NCBI GenBank assembly: GCA_031549885.1
Contig: JAVBPD010000072.1
Coordinates: 1 to 6,766 of the forward strand
Origin: WQUF01 sp031549885
Lineage (GTDB): Bacteria > Bacillota > Clostridia > Clostridiales > Clostridiaceae
DNA: 6,766 nt
Direction of reading: 5' to 3'
This document shows, piece after piece, positions 1 through 5,807 of the stretch (its first letter is position 1; each line of letters starts with the position of its first letter). Below the pieces are notes generated by a model, which saw only the letters and a program-made list of their open reading frames with translations, did not search any database and was not told the origin of the DNA. A program made the translations under genes and the position numbers.

Positions 1-713
1 TTTTGGATATAACAGAAAAAGTACAAATTGAACTCATAAGGCGAGAATTTTCTTCAAATGTTTCTCATGAATTAAAGACACCTCTCACTATCATTTTAGG
101 AATGGCTGAGATGATAAACAGCGGTATTGCAAAAAGCGAAGACATTAAAGATTTTTCTTATAATATAATTGCTGAATCAAATAGATTGATTCATTTAATT
201 GATGATATTATGATGTTATCTGAGTTAGATGAAGGTAATAGATTGAAGAAATATGAAGAAATCAATATAATATCTTTAATTGAAGAAATATTTGAAAGTT
301 TAAGCCAAAGTGCTTCTAAGTTATCTATTAATATGGAAATTATTAAAAATGAAGTTTCAATATATGCAAACTTTCAATTGATATATGAGATGCTATTTAA
401 TATTTTAGAGAATGCAATTAAATATAACAAGCCTAATGGAAAGGTTTTGGTAAAGGTATTTAAATATAAGAATAAAACAAAAATACATATTTCTGATACA
501 GGCATTGGTATTCCTACTGACTATTTAGATAGGATATTTGAAAGATTTTTTAGAGTTGATAAATCTCATTCTAAAAAAATTGGAGGAACTGGGCTGGGAT
601 TGTCTATTGTTAAAAATATTGTGGAATATCATAAAGGAAGTATAGAAGTTAGAAGCAAAGAAGGTATAGGTTCAGACTTTATTATAGTATTGCCTAATAA
701 TTTAATCTCATGA
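1..713 (+). CDS. Sensor histidine kinase, PhoR/WalK-like (5'-partial)
   Basis: This is the catalytic C-terminal part of a membrane sensor kinase that autophosphorylates on His and passes the phosphate to a response regulator. About 236 residues are visible in the frame starting at base 3, and all the expected boxes are present. The H-box SHELKTPL has the phospho-acceptor at residue 22, and is followed by a two-helix dimerisation domain. The N-box NILENAIKYN is at about 133-142, the G1 box DTGIGIP at about 165, the F-box RIFERFFRVDKS at about 178, and the G2 box GGTGLGLSIV at about 194. The segment DITEKVQIELIRREF just before the H-box is the usual linker from a PAS or HAMP region. The TTG at base 3 is therefore probably an internal Leu codon, and the sensor and membrane parts lie upstream of the window. 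The partner regulator is probably upstream too. The signal sensed cannot be told. The family is certain, the subfamily less so. Confidence 0.93.
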   Translation, partial: LDITEKVQIELIRREFSSNVSHELKTPLTIILGMAEMINSGIAKSEDIKDFSYNIIAESNRLIHLIDDIMMLSELDEGNRLKKYEEINIISLIEEIFESLSQSASKLSINMEIIKNEVSIYANFQLIYEMLFNILENAIKYNKPNGKVLVKVFKYKNKTKIHISDTGIGIPTDYLDRIFERFFRVDKSHSKKIGGTGLGLSIVKNIVEYHKGSIEVRSKEGIGSDFIIVLPNNLIS

Positions 714-743
714 AATCAATATGTTGCTTTCATGAGATTTTTT
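704..743 (+). terminator. Rho-independent terminator of the histidine kinase gene
   Basis: A perfect 12-bp stem, AATCTCATGAAA (704-715) with TTTCATGAGATT (728-739), can extend past one mismatch by three more pairs (CAA/TTG) to a 4-nt loop. It runs into a six-T tract (738-743). The left arm contains the kinase stop codon (711-713), so the hairpin starts inside the coding region. It separates the kinase from the sugar operon downstream. Confidence 0.9.
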
Positions 744-750
744 ATTATAT

Positions 751-779
751 TTTACACTTATATTATTAGCAAAAATAAA
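751..779 (+). promoter_or_regulatory. Candidate promoter of the glycosidase operon
   Basis: TTTACA (751-756, five of six matches to the -35 consensus) is followed after 17 bp by AATAAA (774-779, four of six to the -10 consensus). Transcription would begin near 786, leaving a leader of about 60 nt before the ATG at 846. The -10 match is weak and the whole region is AT-rich, so other hexamer pairs are possible. A promoter somewhere in 744-830 is expected because a strong terminator lies just upstream. No clear CcpA cre-like site was seen. Confidence 0.3.
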
Positions 780-809
780 GTATTATAAAAATAATATTAA
801 GTATTTTAA
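776..809 (+). repeat. Imperfect 13-bp direct repeat, possible operator
   Basis: TAAAGTATTATAA (776-788) and TTAAGTATTTTAA (797-809) match at 11 of 13 positions and start 21 bp apart, close to two DNA helical turns. They would lie over the candidate -10 and the transcription start of the glycosidase operon, where a repressor could act. In DNA this AT-rich a chance match is quite possible. Confidence 0.25.
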
Positions 810-845
810 TGTTTCTTTATTAAATAACTAGGGGGTAGTTATTAA

Positions 846-2132
846 ATGGATAATAAAAATTTTAAACTTAAAATAAAATTAGGAGTGGCAACTTCTGCCA
901 CACAAATTGAAGGCGGAGAGCTTAATCATAGCTGGAATGATTGGTATACAAAGGGAAAAATTAAAGATGGTGCAAATCCTTCACGAGCAAATGATCACTT
1001 TAACTTATGGAAGGAAGACATAGCACTTATGAAATCTATGGGAATTAAAATATATAGATTTGGAGTGGAATGGGCTCGTATAGAACCTAAAGAAGGTTTA
1101 ATAGATAAAGAAGCAATAAATTACTACAGATTATTAATTGAAGAGATAAAATCAAATGAAATACTTCCTCTTTTAACAATTCATCATTTTACAAATCCTA
1201 TGTGGTTTGAAAAAAAAGGTGGTTTTAAAAATAAAGATAATATACAAATATTTTTAAATTTTGTAAAGCTCTGCACTGAAAGCTTTGGAGATTTAGTTTC
1301 TGAATACTTAACGATAAACGAGCCAAATGTATATGCAATTCATTCTTATCTTTATGGAGCATGGCCTCCAGGCGAAAAATCATTTTTAAACACTATTGAT
1401 GTTATGTCGATTATGGCTGTTTGTCATATAAAAGCTTATGAATTAATTCATAAAATTAGAAAAGAAATGAGATATAGCGATACAAAGGTGAGCTTTGCAA
1501 ATCATGTTAGAGTATTTTTACCTGAAAACACCAAAAATCCTATGCATGTTGCATTTACTAAAATGACTAAATGGCTATTTCAATCTGCAATAGGTCAAGC
1601 TTTTTATAAAGGCAAATTTGTATTTCCATTAAAAAATTATGGAAATATAAAAGAAGGGGACTTTTGTGATTTTATTGCAATTAATTATTATTCTAGATCT
1701 ACAATGAGATATTTTAATGATGGAACGTTAAAAGGCTCTAAAGTAAATGACTTAGGATGGGAAATATATCCTGAAGGGTTAATAGAATGCGCTAAAGAGC
1801 TATATGAAATAGCCCAAAAGCCAATTTATGTAACTGAAAATGGAACTTGCGATTTAAATGATAATTTTAGATCTCTTTATATATATGACCACTTAAAGGC
1901 AATTAGTAAAAGCTCTCTCCCATTTGAAAGGTATTATCATTGGTGTTTTTGTGATAATTTCGAGTGGGCAGAAGGTGAAAAAGCTAGATTTGGACTTGTT
2001 CATGTGGATTTTAATACTCAAAAGCGCACTATTAAAAAAAGTGGTGAATTTTATATTAAAGTAATTGAAAATCAAGGCGTTACAGAAAATTTATATAATC
2101 AGTATGTAGAAGGTGAAAAATATAATGAGTAA
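846..2132 (+). CDS. Glycoside hydrolase family 1 beta-glycosidase (probable beta-glucosidase)
   Basis: This is a 428-residue cytoplasmic retaining beta-glycosidase with the GH1 barrel motifs in order: SATQIEGG (17-24), YRFGVEW (70-76), HHF (113-115), the acid/base motif TINEP with Glu159, INYYSR (279-284), the nucleophile motif VTENGT with Glu331, and DNFEWAEGEKARFGL (370-384). Glu373 in FEW is the residue that in family 1 beta-glucosidases contacts the sugar O4/O6. 6-phospho-beta-glycosidases usually have Ser here plus a Lys/Tyr phosphate pocket, so an unphosphorylated substrate is expected. It is slightly shorter than the common 440-480 residues and has no signal peptide. The ATG at 846 follows AGGGGGT (830-836) by 9 nt and lies just before the conserved N-terminal motif, so the start is well supported. 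It is first in a three-gene operon with a symporter and an alpha-glucosidase. Glucoside versus galactoside preference cannot be settled from sequence. Confidence 0.93.
   Translation: MDNKNFKLKIKLGVATSATQIEGGELNHSWNDWYTKGKIKDGANPSRANDHFNLWKEDIALMKSMGIKIYRFGVEWARIEPKEGLIDKEAINYYRLLIEEIKSNEILPLLTIHHFTNPMWFEKKGGFKNKDNIQIFLNFVKLCTESFGDLVSEYLTINEPNVYAIHSYLYGAWPPGEKSFLNTIDVMSIMAVCHIKAYELIHKIRKEMRYSDTKVSFANHVRVFLPENTKNPMHVAFTKMTKWLFQSAIGQAFYKGKFVFPLKNYGNIKEGDFCDFIAINYYSRSTMRYFNDGTLKGSKVNDLGWEIYPEGLIECAKELYEIAQKPIYVTENGTCDLNDNFRSLYIYDHLKAISKSSLPFERYYHWCFCDNFEWAEGEKARFGLVHVDFNTQKRTIKKSGEFYIKVIENQGVTENLYNQYVEGEKYNE
2108..2116 (+). promoter_or_regulatory. Ribosome binding site that sets the symporter start
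   Basis: AGAAGGTGA inside the end of the GH1 gene lies 8 nt before the ATG at 2125. A GTG at 2113 in the same frame would make the protein four residues longer, but that GTG is part of the binding site itself and has no good site of its own upstream. The ATG at 2125 is therefore the better start. It overlaps the GH1 coding region by 8 bp, which suggests translational coupling. Confidence 0.7.
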
Positions 2133-3498
2133 AAAATATAATTACAATGAATTTGCATTTGGAATTGGAACTATTGGAAGAGATATGGTTTATACTCTTA
2201 TAAGCATGTATTTTATTTTTTATTTAACAGATGTAATAAACATTCCTACTAGCGATTTATGGTGGCTTACAGGAATTATATTATTTGCTAGGATTTTTGA
2301 TGCTTTTAATGATCCAGTTATGGGACTTATAGTAGATAATACAAAAACAAAATATGGAAAGTTTAAACCTTGGATTTTATTTGGAGCATGTACTTCTGGC
2401 ATAATAACTGTTTTAATATTTACGAATTTTAATATTCAAGGTATGAAATTCATTGTAGTATTTGGGCTTTTATATTTACTGTGGGGTATAAGCTATACCA
2501 CTAATGATATTTCATATTGGTCTATGCTGCCAACTCTTAGTTTAGATCAAAAAGAAAGGGAAAAGCTTGGTTCTTTTGCAAAAATATGCGCAAACATCGG
2601 TTTGTTTTTTGTAGTTGCTGGCATAGTGCCTATAACTGAAAGCTTTGGAAAAAGTTTAGGATCGCTTCAAAGGGGTTATTTTGTTTTTTCAATATTAATA
2701 GTGGTTATAATGTGGATAGGGCAAACCATAACTTTGATATTTGTAAAAGAGCCAAACAGTGTAATGCAAAAGGAAAGCCATACATCGTTAAAGGAAATGA
2801 TAAATATTATATTTAAAAATGATCAGCTATTATATACTGCTATTTCCATGTCTTTATTTATGATAGGCTATGTGACTACAACAAGCTTTGGAATTTATTT
2901 TTTTAAATATGTTTATGGTGATGAAGGCATGTATTCTATTTTTGCAATTATTTTAGGTGTGTCGCAGATTTTAGCTCTTGCTGTTTTCCCTGTATTTAGC
3001 AAAAGATATAAGCGCAAAATGCTGTACACATTTGCAATGTTTATTATTTTTATTGGATATATTTTATTTTTCTTTGCGCCTACAAATACCATGATATTTA
3101 TTGGAATGGCAGGGGTGTTAATATTTGTAGGACAGGCTTTTATACAGCTTTTAATGCTCATGTTTTTAGCTGATTCTGTGGATTATGGTCACTTAAAATT
3201 TAAAAAAAGAAATGACAGCATAACATTTTCACTTCAACCTTTTATAAATAAAATTGGTGCAGCTATTGCAAATGGGGTTGTAGGTGCTGTAATTATAATA
3301 TCAGGTATAAAGGAAGCTTCTTCTAAAGATGACGTTACAGAAGGCGGTATGTTAATTATGAAAGCTTTTATGCTTATATTTCCGCTTATATGTATTTTCA
3401 TGAGCTATTTGCTTTACCGCACAAAATATAAAATAGATGAAAATTCTCATAAGGAAATACTTAAAAAACTTGAAGACATTGGTGAGGTTGCAAAATGA
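2125..3498 (+). CDS. GPH-family (MelB-like) sugar:cation symporter
   Basis: This is a 457-residue inner-membrane transporter of the glycoside-pentoside-hexuronide family within the major facilitator superfamily, with a predicted 12 membrane helices. It most likely couples glycoside uptake to Na+ or H+. N-terminal signatures are FGIGTIGRD (12-20), the helix-II motif RIFDAFNDPVMG (56-67) and the loop DNTKTKYGKFKPW (71-83). Aligned to E. coli/Salmonella MelB, Asp59, Asn62 and Asp63 match the cation-site residues Asp55, Asn58 and Asp59. Thr125 and Asp128 in YTTNDISYW match Thr121 and the sugar-binding Asp124. Asp20 is a plausible match to MelB Asp19. The second half keeps the family pattern LMFLADSVDYGHLKFKKR (346-361), with a short charged cytoplasmic tail. 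It overlaps both neighbours, so it is the operon's uptake system. The exact sugar is unknown, and a longer GTG start at 2113 is possible but less likely. Confidence 0.9.
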   Translation: MSKKYNYNEFAFGIGTIGRDMVYTLISMYFIFYLTDVINIPTSDLWWLTGIILFARIFDAFNDPVMGLIVDNTKTKYGKFKPWILFGACTSGIITVLIFTNFNIQGMKFIVVFGLLYLLWGISYTTNDISYWSMLPTLSLDQKEREKLGSFAKICANIGLFFVVAGIVPITESFGKSLGSLQRGYFVFSILIVVIMWIGQTITLIFVKEPNSVMQKESHTSLKEMINIIFKNDQLLYTAISMSLFMIGYVTTTSFGIYFFKYVYGDEGMYSIFAIILGVSQILALAVFPVFSKRYKRKMLYTFAMFIIFIGYILFFFAPTNTMIFIGMAGVLIFVGQAFIQLLMLMFLADSVDYGHLKFKKRNDSITFSLQPFINKIGAAIANGVVGAVIIISGIKEASSKDDVTEGGMLIMKAFMLIFPLICIFMSYLLYRTKYKIDENSHKEILKKLEDIGEVAK

Positions 3499-3755
3499 TA
3501 AAGTCTTTTACCATAAATAGCAAAATAAAAGAAATATATAAAAGCCCTGTAGGTCACGATGTTATATATAAAATACTGCTTCAAATGGGAATAAGTGAGA
3601 TTGCAATAAATAACCCAATTGTAGGTAATTTAAGCCTTAAAACATTAAGAGCCTTAACTAAAAAATCAATTGACAAAAGTTTTTTTGATACCTTAATTAA
3701 ACTTTTAAATAGTGAAAAAGATGTTCCTTTAGATGATAATTGCGATATTGTCAGA
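3495..3755 (+). other. N-terminal extension domain of the GH13 enzyme
   Basis: Residues 1-87 precede the first GH13 motif and are not part of the standard catalytic fold. By eye they form four or so amphipathic helices (about 8-16, 18-31, 47-57 and 61-74), with notable text SPVGHDVIYKILLQMG and NNPIVGNLSLKTLRAL. There is no signal peptide or membrane segment. The pattern recalls small helical add-on domains seen next to other clostridial glycosidases and esterases, but this is from memory and unverified. A role in oligomerisation or sugar or partner binding is conjecture. It is in frame with the enzyme, and the strong binding site and 4-bp overlap at 3495 support it as truly translated. Confidence 0.6.
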
Positions 3756-5384
3756 AAGTGGTGGAAGGAAGCTGTTTTTTATCAAATTTATCCAAAGAGC
3801 TTTATGGACTTTAATGGAGATGGAATTGGTGATTTAAGAGGGATAATATCTAAGCTTGATTATATTGAAGATCTGGGAGTGGATGCTATTTGGCTTTGTC
3901 CTATTTATGATTCCCCATTTGATGATAATGGTTATGATATTAGAGATTATTTTAAAATATCAAAGTATTATGGCAGCATGGAAGATTTTGATGATTTGTT
4001 AAGGGAAGTTCACAGTCGAGGGATTAAATTAATAATGGATTTAGTTGTAAATCACACATCAGATGAACATATATGGTTTAATGATGCCATTAACGATAAA
4101 AATTCAAAATATAAGGATTTTTATTTTTTACAGGAGTCTAAGGATAACTTACCTCCAAATAATTGGACTTCTTTTTTTTCAGGAAGCGCTTGGAATTATT
4201 ATAAGAAAATTGATAAATGGGGTCTTCATTTGTTTTCTAAAAAGCAGATGGATTTAAACTGGGATAATGCCCTAGTAAGGCAAGAAATATATAAAATGAT
4301 AAACTTTTGGTTAAAAAAAGGTGTGGATGGGTTTAGGCTTGATGTTATAAATTATATTTCAAAGGAAAAAGATTTACCAAGTGGAGATGAATTTATAGGC
4401 AAATTAATGGGATTTTGTGGCATAGAGCATTACTTTTATGGTCCAAAGCTTCATGAATATTTGAAAGAAATGAGGAAAGAAACTTTTGATAAATATGATT
4501 CTTTTTCTGTAGGAGAGACTCCAGGTGTTGGGATCCAAATGAGCAAGCTTTTAACAGGCGATTATAGAAAAGAGTTAGATATGGTTTTTTCTTTTGATAT
4601 ACTTGAAATGCCTGGTCATGCTAGGTTTGATGAATATATTTATGATTTAAATTATTTAAAAAAGTATATGATAGAATGGAATGAGAATTATGGCAATCAT
4701 TATTTCATGTCCCTTTTTTATGATAATCATGACAATCCTAGGATGTTATCAAAGATAGATCCATCAAATAAATATAGAGAGGTTTTGGCAAAACTTTTAG
4801 CTATTATACAGTTTACAGTTAAAGGCACTCCTTTTTTATTTCAAGGACAAGAGTTAGGTGCTGTTAATAAATCTTTTAAAAGCATTGATGACTTAAGAGA
4901 TATTGAAAGCATAAATTTATATGAGTCTTTAAGAAAAACTTTAGGAGATGAAAAAGCTTTTAAAAAGGTTCTTTCAGGTACAAGGGATCATGCTAGGGTT
5001 CCAATGCAGTGGAATAATTTAGAAAATGGAGGCTTTACTAAGGGTGTGCCTTGGATAAACTCTTATTTGGATGAGTTTAATGCAGAAAATGAACAAAAAG
5101 ATGGAAATTCTGTTTTAAACTTTTATAAGAAAGTTATATCCCTTTATAAAAGTGTAGATGCTTTTAAATATGGCTTGATTGAGTTTAAATATAAAAAATA
5201 TAAGGATTTGCTTGTGTATTCTCGCAAATTAAATGGGGAAAATTATTTCGTTGAGTGCAATTTGAGTGGGAAAAATATAAAGAGGCCTTATGGGAATGAC
5301 ATTGGGGAGTTGGTGTTGTCTAATTATGAGGATGACGATGGAATGTTGAGGGGTTATGAGGGGAAGGTTTGGATTATAAGATAG
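3495..5384 (+). CDS. GH13 alpha-glucosidase, oligo-1,6-glucosidase-like, with N-terminal helical extension
   Basis: This is a 629-residue cytoplasmic alpha-glucosidase. Residues 88-629 form a full GH13 enzyme of the oligo-1,6-glucosidase type: KEAVFYQIYPKSF (91-103), a metal-site-like DFNGDGIGD (105-113), region I DLVVNHTS (182-189), region V QMDLN (251-255), region II GFRLDVI with nucleophile Asp283, region III SVGETPG with acid/base Glu341, and region IV DNHDNP with Asp413. The C-terminal beta domain appears complete, ending LRGYEGKVWIIR. Val284 beside the nucleophile is the residue linked to alpha-1,6 specificity in this family; maltases usually have Ala or Thr. Region V reads QMDLN instead of the usual QPDLN. 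Trehalose-6-phosphate hydrolases share the Val but typically read QADLN, so they are a less likely alternative. Residues 1-87 are an extra helical domain absent from ordinary members of about 550-560 residues. The start overlaps the symporter stop by 4 bp (ATGA), with GGTGAGG (3481-3487) 7 nt upstream. Confidence 0.9.
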   Translation: MIKSFTINSKIKEIYKSPVGHDVIYKILLQMGISEIAINNPIVGNLSLKTLRALTKKSIDKSFFDTLIKLLNSEKDVPLDDNCDIVRKWWKEAVFYQIYPKSFMDFNGDGIGDLRGIISKLDYIEDLGVDAIWLCPIYDSPFDDNGYDIRDYFKISKYYGSMEDFDDLLREVHSRGIKLIMDLVVNHTSDEHIWFNDAINDKNSKYKDFYFLQESKDNLPPNNWTSFFSGSAWNYYKKIDKWGLHLFSKKQMDLNWDNALVRQEIYKMINFWLKKGVDGFRLDVINYISKEKDLPSGDEFIGKLMGFCGIEHYFYGPKLHEYLKEMRKETFDKYDSFSVGETPGVGIQMSKLLTGDYRKELDMVFSFDILEMPGHARFDEYIYDLNYLKKYMIEWNENYGNHYFMSLFYDNHDNPRMLSKIDPSNKYREVLAKLLAIIQFTVKGTPFLFQGQELGAVNKSFKSIDDLRDIESINLYESLRKTLGDEKAFKKVLSGTRDHARVPMQWNNLENGGFTKGVPWINSYLDEFNAENEQKDGNSVLNFYKKVISLYKSVDAFKYGLIEFKYKKYKDLLVYSRKLNGENYFVECNLSGKNIKRPYGNDIGELVLSNYEDDDGMLRGYEGKVWIIR

Positions 5385-5392
5385 AGGGATTG

Positions 5393-5436
5393 AAAACTAT
5401 ACTTTGAAATTTTTATTGTTCAAAGTATAGTTTTTT
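5393..5436 (+). terminator. Rho-independent terminator of the glycosidase operon
   Basis: A perfect 16-bp stem, AAAACTATACTTTGAA (5393-5408) with TTCAAAGTATAGTTTT (5419-5434), has a 10-nt loop and a T tract (5431-5436). It starts 8 nt after the GH13 stop codon, and so ends the three-gene operon. The left arm begins with only four A's, so good termination on the opposite strand is not expected. Confidence 0.92.
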
Positions 5437-5524
5437 AATTATTTCGTGTTTATTTTTTTATTATAAATTCGATTTTTTTAAAACAAATTCTTTTATAATT
5501 TTAACAATTAAGACATGTTTTTAA

Positions 5525-5690
5525 TTATATATACTTTAAAATTGATTATATTATTTATTTTATATGCTATTTGAATTTTATTTTATATTTTCAATTTAAT
5601 TAATATTAATTAAATTGAAAATTAATAATTATTAGATGAAAAGTACTGTGATTAAATTTTACTATAATGTTAATAATTTATATATACTTT
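5525..5690 (+). repeat. Two copies of a 13-mer flanking the palindrome
   Basis: TTATATATACTTT occurs at 5525-5537 and again at 5678-5690. Each copy is followed within four bases by TTGAT (5542 and 5691), and the second sits directly before the candidate -35 box. The copies flank the 36-bp palindrome. They may be promoter-upstream or regulator sites, but base composition makes chance similarity a real option. Confidence 0.35.
5587..5622. repeat. Perfect 36-bp palindrome
   Basis: The half-site ATTTTCAATTTAATTAAT (5587-5604) is followed immediately by its exact reverse complement (5605-5622), with no loop. The only G/C pair is 5592 with 5617. There is no T tract downstream, so it does not look like a terminator. 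It lies about 70 bp upstream of the candidate -35 of the glycosyltransferase promoter and could be an operator for a dimeric or tetrameric regulator or a cruciform-prone site. Confidence 0.8.
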
Positions 5691-5719
5691 TTGATGATTT
5701 TAAAAAAGGAGATGATAAT
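5691..5719 (+). promoter_or_regulatory. Candidate promoter of the glycosyltransferase gene
   Basis: TTGATG (5691-5696, four of six) and GATAAT (5714-5719, five of six) are separated by exactly 17 bp, giving a start near 5726 and a leader of about 80 nt. The region upstream is very AT-rich and could act as an UP element. The TATAAT at 5663-5668 is an alternative -10 but lacks a convincing -35 hexamer. Confidence 0.4.
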
Positions 5720-5807
5720 ATATAAATCTAGACAACTGAATTTTACTAAAATATACATTTAGAAATTAATATTTTATTACTAAACAACTTATACAAGGAG
5801 CTTAAAT

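Larger units (their letters stand above)
5437..5807. other. 371-bp AT-rich intergenic region, no gene seen
   Basis: This stretch between the operon terminator and the glycosyltransferase has almost no G or C. No open frame with a sensible ribosome binding site was found on either strand. It holds a perfect 36-bp palindrome, two copies of a 13-mer, a TATAAT hexamer at 5663-5668 without a clear -35 partner, and a candidate promoter at 5691-5719. No riboswitch or structured RNA fold was recognised. Confidence 0.6.

Noticed and set aside
1893..2075. 60-codon reading frame on the - strand inside the GH1 gene
   Set aside because: It lies wholly opposite the conserved GH1 C-terminal motifs and shows no domain or good ribosome binding site of its own.
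2220..2402. 60-codon reading frame on the - strand inside the symporter gene
   Set aside because: It is antisense to the highly conserved GPH helix-II motif; its sequence is a by-product of that coding strand.
2913..3161. 82-codon reading frame on the - strand inside the symporter gene
   Set aside because: It is the complement of membrane-helix codons in a clear gene, with no recognisable family.
4063..4257. 64-codon + strand frame inside the GH13 gene
   Set aside because: It is an out-of-frame shadow of the catalytic domain, which is intact through this stretch in its own frame.
3495..5384. Trehalose-6-phosphate hydrolase as the identity of the GH13 enzyme
   Set aside because: LHLFSKKQMDLNWDN is nearer the oligo-1,6-glucosidase pattern, and the neighbouring transporter is not a PTS, so no phosphorylated trehalose is expected.
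5515..5574. Short hydrophobic 19-codon frame in the intergenic region
   Set aside because: It has no ribosome binding site, and its hydrophobic content follows from T-rich DNA alone.
5706..5762. AAGGAG followed directly by ATG (5712) and a 16-codon frame to TAG at 5760
   Set aside because: There is no spacing between the binding site and the ATG, the peptide resembles nothing known, and the bases overlap a better promoter reading.
5437..5807. Possible riboswitch, small RNA or CRISPR-like array in the intergenic region
   Set aside because: There is too little G+C for a conserved riboswitch core, only two copies of the 13-mer exist, and there are no regularly spaced repeats.
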